Assembly (NCBI GenBank): GCA_036346395.1
Contig: CM070604.1
Coordinates: 34,127,662-34,191,661, forward strand
Length of the DNA: 64,000 nt
Direction: 5' to 3'
Source of the DNA: Hsuehochloa calcarea
Lineage: Eukaryota; Streptophyta; Magnoliopsida; Poales; Poaceae
The notes under the pieces are model-generated. The model did not search any database. It saw only the letters and a list, made by a program, of their open reading frames with translations, and was not told the origin of the DNA. Shown here piece by piece: positions 1 through 9,247 of this stretch (its first letter is position 1; the number at the start of each line of letters is the position of its first letter). The translations under genes and the position numbers were made by a program.

Positions 1-892
1 TTATGTGTTGAGCATGTTCTAGTTTTCTGGTTGTAGTTTCTTGCAGTTCATGAATTTCTTTTGAAGGGGGGGGGGGTTATAATGAAGTGGGCAAGCTCTA
101 GTAGGTCGCTGATCGTTCTTTGAAACAATTATTGTTCTTTCGATTATTGTGATATTTCTGCTCCACGTGAGCGTAGTTAAATTACAATATTGATCTTTTC
201 ACGGAAGTTCTTTTTTACCCGTGTTGAAAAATTTAACTCATTTGTTCGCTTGGAATTTTGGGCATTGGAAGATTTCTTTTGCAAGTTCTTTATTAAGTGT
301 GCATTGACCTTGTATATTTCTTTTGGGTTAACTGGAGGGTTGAAGTTTTATACCTTTCTTATAAGAAGGAGAATGTTAAAACCCTTTAGTGATGTGTTGT
401 CATACTTTATCTAAAAGGTTCTATTTACAAGTATTATTTGGTATGGTAGGATTTATTAGGTTGGGATAATATCTCGGTGCAAACCAATGACTCTTAGATA
501 ATGTCTTCAAAAGTGAAGTTAATTTTGCCTTGATAAATATTAACCTAAAATATGTCTTCTATTTGGATACCTGAAGAATTTATACAAATGCTAGATTCAC
601 CTGATTTTGCCATGCTGAATTGTTGTTATAGGTATGAAGTAATCAATGAGGGTGGTTGTAATGACTTCCAAAACCTCATATTATAAATATTCCTTTGCTG
701 AAGTTTAAAGTTATTTTATTCCAATTTCTGAACAAAGGTAGGACCATGAATGCTTCTATGATTAGATAATCATCGGTTGTTAGTATTAATGGTTAGAGTG
801 CTATGAGTGCATGCTATACTAGCGTTGAGCATTAGTAAGGGTAAATGTGCGAAATCTAATAAGTGATTTAATCTGGTGTTTTTAACGGGTTT
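1..892. other. Decayed interior of an older LTR element, left of the young insertion
   Basis: No reading frame here resembles a known protein; the longest open stretch (190-414) is T-rich and featureless. The base composition (rich in T and G, poor in C) matches 9248-12337. The young element at 898-9242 is flanked by a perfect 5-bp duplication, so 1-897 and 9243 onward were once continuous. I infer that this is the upstream part of the same decayed gypsy-like element whose 3' end and LTR lie at 11.9-14.5 kb. A run of G lies at 66-76. Confidence 0.45.
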
Positions 893-897
893 GTCTT

Positions 898-1146
898 TGT
901 AATACCCCGGCCTGCTCATAACGTGGCCCATGTGGCTCATGAGGAGTTGTGTGGTGGGATTAGTCCCACATTGCTTGTCTCAAGTGAGTTGTAGTAGTAT
1001 ATAATGCCTGTTGGATCCAAACGTAGCACCTCCGGGTTAACCCTTTTACACGAAGCGAGGACGAAAGTGTAAGTGAGGTGCTATGTGTGGCGGGTCCGCC
1101 CCACGGTGGGCTGGGCATTGAGCCGATTTTGGGTCAGGGTGTTACA
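898..1146 (+). repeat. Left 249-bp short LTR of the chimeric element
   Basis: Starts TGTAA and ends TTACA, a 5-bp terminal inverted repeat. A TATATAAT box lies at 998-1005. Downstream of it are paired inverted repeats: TAGCACCTC (1024-1032) with GAGGTGCTA (1075-1083), and an inner TTTACAC/GTGTAA pair, so the early transcript could fold into a long hairpin. The size is typical of TRIM elements. Confidence 0.9.
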
Positions 1147-1148
1147 GA

Positions 1149-1160
1149 TGGTATCAGAGC
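1149..1160 (+). other. Primer-binding site for initiator-Met tRNA
   Basis: TGGTATCAGAGC, two bases after the LTR end, is the usual plant LTR-retrotransposon match to the 3' end of initiator methionine tRNA. The sequence after it (GGGCTTTAGG) differs from that after the second copy at 8787-8798. Confidence 0.9.
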
Positions 1161-1406
1161 GGGCTTTAGGTCCGTGGTGAATAGATTAACAACTTAGGCA
1201 AACTAAAATTGTTAAAATTTGTTTTAGTATTAGTAAATCAACTAAAATTTGCTAATGGTTAACTAACCTAAAATTTGACACACTAGTGCATGATGAGGTT
1301 AGAGAGAGGTGCGAATATAGTTTTACGCTTGTTATGTTGTTCATTGATGGATGATTTTATTTTGACCTTTGAGCTCATTGTGTATTGTTGATTGTGGTTG
1401 ATAGCT

Positions 1407-2500
1407 ATGCCGAGGGGTAGAGGACGTGGTCGTGGTGGCGCTGATCGTGGAGGTCGGGGCGCGGGCGAGGTTCCGTGGAGCCACCTCCTGTGAGAGTGTA
1501 TGAGTCGATGGTCGAGGGGTTCTTTGTTGACCCGCCTCGGTTGGGGCCCAAGATGAGACCCCGCTTTCTTTGAGAGAGTTGGTGGGAGAGATCCGTGCTC
1601 TTCGTCAACAGCGCCGGCACCCTATTCTTCGCGGCATCTGTTGTTGCTCTGTCGCACATCCACCGGTTCTGAGGCGCGATGTCACTTCGAGTGGATGGGG
1701 TTGAGGTTGGATCCGTTTGACTGGTCGGGCACACCGGTCGAGCGTGGATGGTTGCGCTACATGGAGAGGCGCTTTGGAGCTTTAGAGATGTCTTCACCTC
1801 GGAGGGTCCGTTTTGTAGCCTTTCATTTGAAAGGGCAGCGGATATTTGGTGGGAGGGCGTGTTGTCTTGAGGACCGCCACTCAAGGGCCATCACTTGGGA
1901 GGACTTTGTTGATCGCCAAGGGAAGTTCTACCCCTATTATTTTGTTGAGAAGATGGAGGTTGCCTTGACGACCTTTGCTCGGGGAAGAGGTCTATTCTTG
2001 AGTATGAGGCCGAGTTCAACAACTTGGTTCGCTTTGTCCCTTGATGTGAACGATGATCTTCGAAGCCAAGAGGTTCCGTCGGGTCTCAATTACGAGTACC
2101 GACATGTGTTGGGAGCTACTCCACTTTGTGGCTCTGACTCTGTTGTGGAGCAAGCCGGGGCATGGAGTTGGAGATGCGACTCACAAAGGCGGCAAGCTTA
2201 CGGTGGGTGATCGCTTTTGGTGGTGACGGAAGAGGAGCTCTAGTGAGGGAAGTGGGTGCTGTTCAACGACCCGCTTTCAAGAAATTCAAGGAGGACCACG
2301 ATCTTTCGTGTCTAGCGATGAGGCCGTTCTCTTCTTGGCGCCTCGTTCCTTTGCAGTACTCGGCTCTTCGTCTGTCCCTGTAAGGCATGCTTTGCTTTAA
2401 GTGCGGTGATGGACACTGGCTGAAAGTGCTCTTGGACGGAGATTGCCGTCGGTGTGGCGACCGGGTCACAAGGAGCGGGTGTGTCGCCAGAACCCCGCTA
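1407..2500 (+). pseudogene. gag: Gypsy gag (capsid and zinc knuckles), frameshifted
   Basis: An ATG at 1407 opens an Arg-Gly-rich N terminus that soon shifts frame. Capsid-like sequence follows around 1740-2040 in more than one frame (MERRFGALEM; ITWEDFVDRQG; YYFVEKME). Near 2390-2495 there are two cysteine-rich stretches; the second reads as CRRCG...GHKERVC, the CX2CX4HX4C nucleocapsid knuckle. The gag precursor normally packages the element RNA in virus-like particles. Several indels break the frame, so it cannot make a full gag as it stands. Assignment rests on order (primer-binding site, gag, protease) and on the knuckle. Confidence 0.75.
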
Positions 2501-2733
2501 GCGTGATCAAGTGGGAGCCTGTGCCATCTTCTTCTTCTTCAGTGGGTCCCGCTCGAGGATCTTTCCAGATGATGACTGCTCCTCCAGCGATGCCATTTCC
2601 TTGACTTGGGCGCCTCAAATAGGTACTCTCGGCACCGCCACCTTCCGCACCGCTCAGTTGCACGACCGCTTTACTCGCACCGCCACAGCAGATTGTTGGG
2701 GCTCTCGCCGCCCCGCCGTCGTCTTCTTTCGCC

Positions 2734-3144
2734 ATGGCGCCACCTGGAGTGTACGCCATGCCCACAGCGGAGTCCGCGGGTCGTCCTGACGTGGTGACAG
2801 GTACTTTGCTTGTGGATTCGTTTGATGCTTTAGTCCTTTTTGATTCAGGGGCTACCTTTTCGTTTGTGTCGACGGCGTTTGCTAGGAGAGCGAACTTGAG
2901 TATGCAGTGGATTTCTCAGTCAGTGTTAGTTAGTTCTCCTGGGGGTATTATTGCTAGTTCTACTGTTTGTCCTGGGTGTTCTATTATTATTGATGGAGAG
3001 AAGTTCACGGCGAATTTGATAGTTATTCAAATGGAGCCGTTCGACGTTATCTTGGGTATGGATTGGTTGCACTCTTATCGAGCCGTGATATCCTGTTTAC
3101 AGAGAATACGATCTGCATGCGCACCTCGTGCAGGGAGACTTTGA
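2734..3144 (+). pseudogene. Gypsy aspartic protease domain
   Basis: This segment carries the retropepsin signature LFDSGATFSFVS (active-site Asp in DSGA) and the downstream VILGMDWLHSY block found at the end of plant gypsy protease domains. The protease would cut the gag-pol precursor. The domain itself is open, but the frame is lost on both sides (after gag, and before the reverse transcriptase at 3209), so it is not joined to its partners. Confidence 0.85.
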
Positions 3145-3208
3145 CTTTTCAGGGGAGTGCGCCTCCGCGCTCTCTTTCGATGTTAGGTGATCGTTCCGGG
3201 TCGTCGCG

Positions 3209-4600
3209 ATGGCTCGGGCTTCTTTAGCTCTTGCTGAGAAACCGAGTGTGGCTTCGCAGATTGAGGAGATTCCAGTGGTTAGTGATTACCCAGATGTGTT
3301 CCCGGCTGAGCTTCCAGGTTTGCCACCTGCGCGAGACGTGGAGTTTCGCATTGATCTTGTTCCGGGTACTCGTCCCATCTCGATGTCTCCATATCGATTA
3401 GCACGTCCGTTTCAGGACGAGTTGAAGAAGCAATTGGATGATTTGTTGGCTAAAGGTTTGATCAGGCGTAGTGTATCGCCGTGGGAGCTCTGCTTACTTC
3501 ACAGAGAAGAAGGATGGGAGTTGGCGCATGTGTATTGATTATCGTGCGCTTAATGCGGTCACAATCAAGAACAAATATCCATTGCCCCGCATTGAGGACT
3601 TGTTTGATCGGTTGAATGGAGCTCAAGTGTTCTCCAAGATTGATCTCCAGTCAGGGTATAATCAAATCCGTGTGCGTGAGCAGGATGTAGAGAAGACTGC
3701 TTTCTCCACCAGGTATGGGCATTATGAGTATAAAGTTATGTCTTTTGGATTGACTAATGCACCTGCCATTTTTATGGAGACCATGAACAACATGTTACAC
3801 GAGTATCTAGATGACTTCGTGGTGGTGTTCATTGATGACATTCTTATCTATTCCAAGACCAATGAGGATCATGAGCGTCATTTGAGGTTGGTTTTGGATA
3901 CATTGAGAGACCACAAGTTCTATGCTAAGTTGAAGAAGTGTGAGTTCTGGATTTCAGAAGTGGGTTTTCTGGGTCATGTGATTAATCCTCAGGGCATTGC
4001 TGTTGATCCTAGTAAGGTCTCCACGGTGGTGGATTGGAAGAGGCCGACTAGTGTGAAGGAGGTGAGGAGTTTCTTGGGTTTGGCTGGTTATTATCGGCGT
4101 TTTGTGCAGGATTTCTCTATCATCGCCAAACCGATGTCTCACTTACTCAAAAGGTGTGAGATTCGGTGGGTGATGAGTGTGAGCGTTAGCTACGCATTTT
4201 GAAGGACAGGTTGGTGACCTCTCCTATTCTCACTCTTCCCGAGCCGGGAAAGCGGTTCACAGTCTTTTCAGATGCGTCTCGAGTGTGTCTTGGCTGTGTT
4301 CTCATGCAAGACGGTAAGGTGATTGCTTATGCGTCGAGACAGTTAAAAAAGCACGAGCAGAATTATCCCACTCATGATTTGGAGTTGGCTGCGGTTGTTT
4401 TTGCTCTCAAGATTTGGAGGCATTATCTATACGGCGAGCCTTGTGATATTTTCACAGATCACAAGAGTCTCAAGTATATCTTCACCGAAGGATCTGAATT
4501 TGAGGCAAAGGAGGTGGTTAGAGTTGATCAAGGATTATGATCTTACTATTCAGTATCATCCAGGCAAGGCCAATGTAGTTGCTGATGCTCTTAGTCGCAA
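3209..4600 (+). pseudogene. pol: Gypsy reverse transcriptase and RNase H, frameshifted
   Basis: The N-terminal reverse-transcriptase part runs 3209-3538 (VSDYPDVFPAELPGLPPARD). A shift near 3475-3500 passes to the frame of 3471-4202, with KKDGSWRMCIDYRALN, MSFGLTNAPAIFM and the catalytic FIDD at 3828-3839. A second shift near 4160-4200 leads to RNase H (4199-4540: FTVFSDASRVCLGCVLMQ, THDLELAAVVFALKIWRHYL, TDHKSLKYIF). A third lies near 4500. This is typical Ty3/gypsy pol. All active-site motifs survive while the frame does not, so damage is by small indels. These could be true decay or assembly errors. Confidence 0.9.
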
Positions 4601-5640
4601 GGCGACTCCCGCTACCCTAGATTGCCTCATTGCTGATTTTGATCGCATGGGAATATCTTATTGTTATGCGGGCACAACACTTGTTGAGACACAGTTGATT
4701 CTGGAGTCAGCTATTCCAGACCGTGTGCGGGAAGCACAACAGAGTGACCGGCTATTACAGGAGGTTAGGAAGCGCCTGGATGAGGGTAAAGAGGGTGATT
4801 TTAGTATGGATGATTCTGGTACTTTGAGGTTTAAAGGCCGCCTTTGCGTACCACAAAAGGCAGAGGTCAAAGATGATATCTTAAGGGAGGCACATCGCAC
4901 TCCGTACACTGTTCATCCCGGTGAGACTAAGATGTACCGAGATTTGAAACAGAATTTTTGGTGGAAAAGAATGAAGGTGGATATTGCTAATTATGTGGCT
5001 TCTTGTGGTGTTTGTCAGCAAGTGAAAGCTGAGCACAAGCGTCCTGCAGGGTTGTTACAGCCTTTGGAGGTACCCCAGTGGCCTTGGGACGATATCTCTA
5101 TGGACTTTGTGGTGGCGTTACCTCGTTCGCGCGAGGAAGGATGCGATTTGGGTAGTGGTGGATCGATTCAAGAAGTCTGCAAGACTTCATTCCTATTCGC
5201 ACGACAAATTCAATGAGTGATCTAGCTCCTATTTATGTGCGTGAAATAGTAAGACGCATGGTGTGCCAAAGACCATCATTTACGACAGGACGCCAAGTTT
5301 GTCTCCAAGTTCGGGAAAGTCTGCGAGTGCATTGGGCACACAGCTCCGCCTTAGTACAAATAAGTTTCACCCACGCATGATGGGCGATCGAGAGCGTACT
5401 ATTCGGACTTTGGAGGACATGTTGCGATCTTGTGTTCTATCTTGGAAGGGTAGTTGGGAGGACCAGTTGCCACTTGCAGAGTTTGCTTATAATAATAGTT
5501 ACCATTCCAGTATTAGAGCCGCGCCATTTGAGGTTCTCTATGGGCGGAAGTGCAGATCGCCGCTTTGTTGGGATGCGATTGGAGAGAAGGCGCTTTGGGT
5601 CCGGACCGATTCAAGACCGTTGAGCGTGTGGCCATGGTGA
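4601..5640 (+). pseudogene. pol: Gypsy integrase, zinc-binding and catalytic core
   Basis: The frame of 4374-5216 contains an HHCC zinc domain (HPGETKMYRDL followed by CGVCQQVKAEH) and the start of the catalytic core (ISMDFVVALP, first Asp). The frame is lost near 5150 and resumes at 5263-5640, where the second Asp (IIYDRT) and the region of the catalytic Glu (GDRERTIRTLEDML) can be seen, then LPLAEFAYNNSYHSSI and FEVLYGRKCRSPL. Integrase inserts the cDNA and leaves the 5-bp duplication. The wording around the second Asp and the Glu is altered from the usual form. Confidence 0.88.
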
Positions 5641-5710
5641 GGCGTAATCATTAGCGGCTGCAGCGCATGTAAAAGTTATCTTGATTTGAGGAGGCGACAC
5701 TGAGTTTGCG

Positions 5711-6149
5711 GTGGGTGACCAGGTGCTCTTGAGAGTGTCTCCCACTAAGGGCATTGTCCGATTCGGTACCAAAGGGAAGCTTAGCCCGAGGTACGTTGGA
5801 CCGTTCCCGATTATTGCAAGAATTGGAAAGTTAGCCTACCGCTTGGATCTTCCTGAGTCCATGCGTGGAGTTCACAATGTGTTTCACGTCTCGATGCTGA
5901 GAAAGTTTTTGAGAGACCCAGAGCATAAGATTTCATTAGAGCGTGACTATTGAGCAAGACCTCACGGTTGAGTCGCGTCCGCGCGATTCGGAGAGGTTGG
6001 AGCGAGTGCTGAGGCACAAGACGTTGGTATACGTCAAGGTGCTGTGGACGCATCAGTCCGAGAGAGAAGCGACTTGGGAGTTGGAGTCTCGCATGCGCGA
6101 GCAATATCCGGAGTTGTTTACGTCGGGTACGTGTTATTTTATTGTTTAA
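5711..6149 (+). pseudogene. pol: Integrase C terminus with chromodomain (Tekay/Del-like tail)
   Basis: 5711-5953 encodes GDQVLLRVSPTKG...SPRYVGPFPI...VHNVFHVSMLRK, the integrase C-terminal block. A one-frame shift near 5943 leads to a chromodomain-like tail (VYVKVLWTHQSEREATWELE, then PELF). Chromodomain tails mark the chromovirus branch and are thought to steer integration toward modified chromatin. Just after the stop, the sequence TTCGGGACGAA (6193-6203) followed by a short purine-rich stretch ends at the long LTR at 6221, as expected for the natural 3' end of this internal domain. Confidence 0.85.
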
Positions 6150-6220
6150 TTTCAGCAGTGTAGTTTTTATTTGAGTAGAACGGCGAGTAGAATTCGGGAC
6201 GAATTACATTATGGGTAGAA

Positions 6221-8784
6221 TGTAATACTCAAAAATAATATTAATATTAATAAAAGCGTCTTAAGGGTCTGAGTGTAATTAAATTAATTAGTATACATAA
6301 AAAATAGAATTTCAGAATTTTTTTTAAAGAGCTATATAAATAGATTTGTGGGAATTTTAGAAACCCTAGCATTTTCTTTTCCCACCCTAGCCGCCGGTTC
6401 CTTTTTGCCGTCGCTCAGTGTCGAAACAAATCTCGCTCTTCGCCGCCCACGCTGCTGCGTGGCTCGCTTTGCCGCCCTGCGCGTCGTTCTTCTTCTTCTG
6501 CGTGGAAGCCACCGAAGCGTCGCCGATCTTTGCGCCGCATTGCGCGTTATCGCTATTTTTCCACCGCCGATTGCCGCTCTGCTGCAGTGCGTTCTCGCGA
6601 CCGATCTCTTCTTCTTTGCCGATCTGCTTTGTCCGCCAAGTCTTCTGTCTTGCGGCTGTCTTGTCTCTTATTGCTTGTATTCTTATTCTTGCTTTCGGTA
6701 CCGACGCCGCTGAAGCGCCGAGTCTTTGCCACGCCAGATTCTTCATTGCACAAGGTGGAGCCGCCCGAGCCTCTGCCGGCCAGATTTTTGTAGGTGCGTA
6801 TGAGTTTAACGGATTGTGTAGTTGCGTTGGTTAGATACTCAATAGACGCCAGAATCCTTGGCATGACTAGGCCATATCTCTGTAATACATCCCATTTCTC
6901 ATTTAAAAAGTTCAAGAAGATTTTATTGATTTCAGAGGGGCTGTCCCATGCATGCATGTAATTAGTGGTACTAGTTGATTACTTTAGGCTGTTTACTGCT
7001 AAGATTAGCTTATCGCTTGGAGCCGAATTGGTGGGTGATTAGAGAAGTACCTCCCGTACAGTGGGTATAAATAGATGAATTAATTATTGCTAAGTAGTAA
7101 TTAGCTAGTTGGCCGTAGCACTATTTAGCATGTTCTAGTCGGGAAGAAATTGAAAGTAGATTGGTTTAGTCTAATGTTCTGTTGAACGATTTATTCGGGT
7201 ATCTTAATGGCGGATTTTGGAAATCTCATCTACTAGTTAATTGTAGATAATTTCGATATCTTTCTTTAGAATATTTAATCATGTCAATCGGACAAGTAGA
7301 TTTTGAGTTATGATTTTCGGAAGACTGCTGTCTTTGTGGTTGTCGTCTTTCGGCGCTGTTTTGGTAGACTGTAAATTAAAAATAGTAAATAGACTAATTA
7401 GAGTTTTTGATCTACACGAAAGATGTAGATAATTTTCCAATGGTTCTGTAGAATCTGAGAACGCGAATTTTGGTTGAGTAAAACAAAAGTTATGAATTTA
7501 GTAAGACTGCTGTTCCGAAGCGGACAGATCGGCTTTCTGTGCTAAAAACGGAGGGTTAGATGATTTAATTAGAAGTCTTCGTAATCTAAGAAAATGTGGG
7601 GAATTTTATAAAGAATCCATAATGGGGTGGTTTGTTGTGATCGGACTTTTGAGTCAAAAGTTACGTTCGTTTTAGTACTAAGACCGCAATGGGTAACTTT
7701 TCGGTACCGGAGTAACGTGGTATATTTGGGGACGTGTAGGAGCGATGTCGATTGATTGTTGTTCTTATGATGCTGTAGCTTGTATTGAAATTTGTGTATT
7801 TAATGTAGGAGAGGCGTCGTACTTGTTGCAATCTGCTAGTCAAATCGTGCGCCGCAACTAGTAAAGGCAAGTGCATGGTAGACAGCGATCAATGATCGAT
7901 CACTGTTTTCTTTATCTTCTATTACCATTATTGTTGTGCTTTTATTTTGTTTAATTGCTAACAATGGAAAGGTATGGATTTATATTGTTAATGGACATGA
8001 TGAAAGATTGGATATGATGAGTATCATGAGATTATGCATGTTTGCATTCATAAGCATCTTTGCATAAGAGAAGGTGATCATTATTGATCACAACTCCACG
8101 GGAGTGGAGGAGGTCCCCGATCCTTGAGGAGGAGCGGGCTTGAGAGTGAATGTTGTCGCGAGCATTCACTCATGCTATACCGGTATACGCGAAAGAAGTG
8201 CATGTGGACATATAGATTAGATTTGCATTGATACATGAGGTTAATGGATGTGAATCAAAGAGAAGATAACTGCATGTGAATGTTAATAGAAGTACCTGTG
8301 ATGATAATGAAGTTATTGAATGCTGTTGATTTATTATTGTTCGTTGTTTATGGATGTGTTTGCTGAGTCGTGGACTCACCCTTGCTCTATTGTTGTCTTT
8401 AGGTGATCTTCGAGGACGCCGTAGCTGAGAGCGAGTAGAGCACATGGACAACACATGATCATTTGCCATAAGAATCTTTTCATTCACAATTGGATTACTC
8501 TTGGACATGTTAGAGGTTGAATAAAGTTTAGGACAACGTTTGGACTAGACTAATTGTTTTAATAAATTGGATTCATTGGTTGATGCTATTTTGGACTAAT
8601 TACTTGGTTATATTCCCCTTGCGTATTTATTATCGTTTGAACCATAATTATGCATGTTCTTTTGTGATCCATGGTTATGTTTATTGTTGTTTTCTTGCTG
8701 TAATTTTATAGTGTGTCGTTAATTATTAGTTTAAAGAGTAGTGTGGTGGCATTCTAGGCTCAGTGTTGGGCTGGGGGTGTTACA
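6221..8784 (+). repeat. 2.56-kb gypsy LTR embedded in the chimera (captured family)
   Basis: Begins TGTAATACTCAAAAA directly after the natural 3' end of the gag-pol region and ends GGGGGTGTTACA directly before a primer-binding site. The same family occurs at the right edge of the window (62905 onward): the TATA box, the AAACCCTAGC leader, and a long block around 7190-7440 match there. No 5-bp duplication flanks it (TAGAA on the left, GATGG on the right), so it is not a simple solo insertion. It has no sequence kinship with the 249-bp LTRs except the terminal TGTTACA and what follows. No coding sequence is supported inside it. Confidence 0.85.
6333..6342 (+). promoter_or_regulatory. TATA box of the long LTR
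   Basis: TATATAAATA lies 112 bp into the LTR, followed about 20 bp later by GAAACCCTAGC, a leader-like motif also seen after the matching TATA box at 63015-63024. Conservation in both copies supports a real LTR promoter. Confidence 0.6.
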
Positions 8785-8993
8785 GATGGTATCAGAGCAT
8801 CAACCTTCGCTGCACGGGCGCGTGCGGGACAGGGGCGCGGGCATATGGCGCATGGCACATGTGGGCCCGGAGTGGACACATGGCATGGCATATGTGCCTA
8901 AGACCGACGCACTGGACGTGTACCGAGGGGTGGTTCAGGCATTTGCCACGTATGCGGTATCTTTGTCGAGGTCGGCCCTTAAGGGGGGGTGAG
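8785..8993 (+). other. Residual TRIM interior with second primer-binding site and polypurine tract
   Basis: Starts GATGGTATCAGAGC: a second initiator-Met primer-binding site at 8787-8798. Ends with AAGGGGGGGTGAG, a polypurine tract, immediately before the right short LTR. The roughly 180 bp between are GC-rich and non-coding. A primer-binding site and polypurine tract separated by such a short gap are what a TRIM interior contains, so this is best read as the original interior of the short-LTR element. Confidence 0.75.
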
Positions 8994-9242
8994 TGTAATA
9001 CCCCGGCCTGCTCATAACGTGGCCCATGTGGCTCATGAGGAGTTGTGTGGTGGGATTAGTCCCACATTGCTTGTCTCAAGTGAGTTGTAGTAGTATATAA
9101 TGCCTGTTGGATCCAAACGTAGCACCTCCGGGTTAACCCTTTTACACGAAGCGAGGACGAAAGTGTAAGTGAGGTGCTATGTGTGGCGGGTCCGCCCCAC
9201 GGTGGGCTGGGCATTGAGCCGATTTTGGGTCAGGGTGTTACA
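8994..9242 (+). repeat. Right 249-bp short LTR of the chimeric element
   Basis: Same length as, and by eye identical to, 898-1146, including the TATA box and the nested inverted repeats. It is followed directly by the GTCTT duplication. Identical LTRs imply that the last transposition, or a later gene conversion, is recent. Confidence 0.9.
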
Positions 9243-9247
9243 GTCTT

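Larger units (their letters stand above)
898..9242 (+). mobile_element. Chimeric LTR retrotransposon: TRIM-like ends enclosing a gypsy gag-pol plus a foreign long LTR
   Basis: The ends are 249-bp direct repeats (898-1146 and 8994-9242) that I find identical by eye. They start TGTAATACCCCGG and end GGGTGTTACA. The flanks GTCTT (893-897 and 9243-9247) are a perfect target-site duplication. Inside, in order, are: a primer-binding site (1149-1160), broken gag and pol (1407-6149), a 2564-bp LTR of another family (6221-8784), a second primer-binding site (8787-8798), a 209-bp non-coding segment and a purine-rich tract before the right LTR. A normal element has one primer-binding site and one LTR type. 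The sequence from the LTR end through the primer-binding site is the same at 1137-1160 and 8775-8798, which marks the likely junctions. Removing 1147-8784 would leave a normal TRIM of about 707 bp. Confidence 0.85.

Noticed and set aside
1149..1160. TGGTATCAGAGC copies as possible tRNA pieces or genes
   Set aside because: They occur only right after LTR ends and are complements of the tRNA 3' end. No cloverleaf surrounds them; they are primer-binding sites. I found no tRNA or rRNA gene in the window.
6221..8784. Long LTR as a plain solo-LTR insertion inside the short-LTR element
   Set aside because: It lacks a target duplication (TAGAA versus GATGG), lies exactly at the natural end of the gag-pol region on its left and exactly before a primer-binding site on its right.
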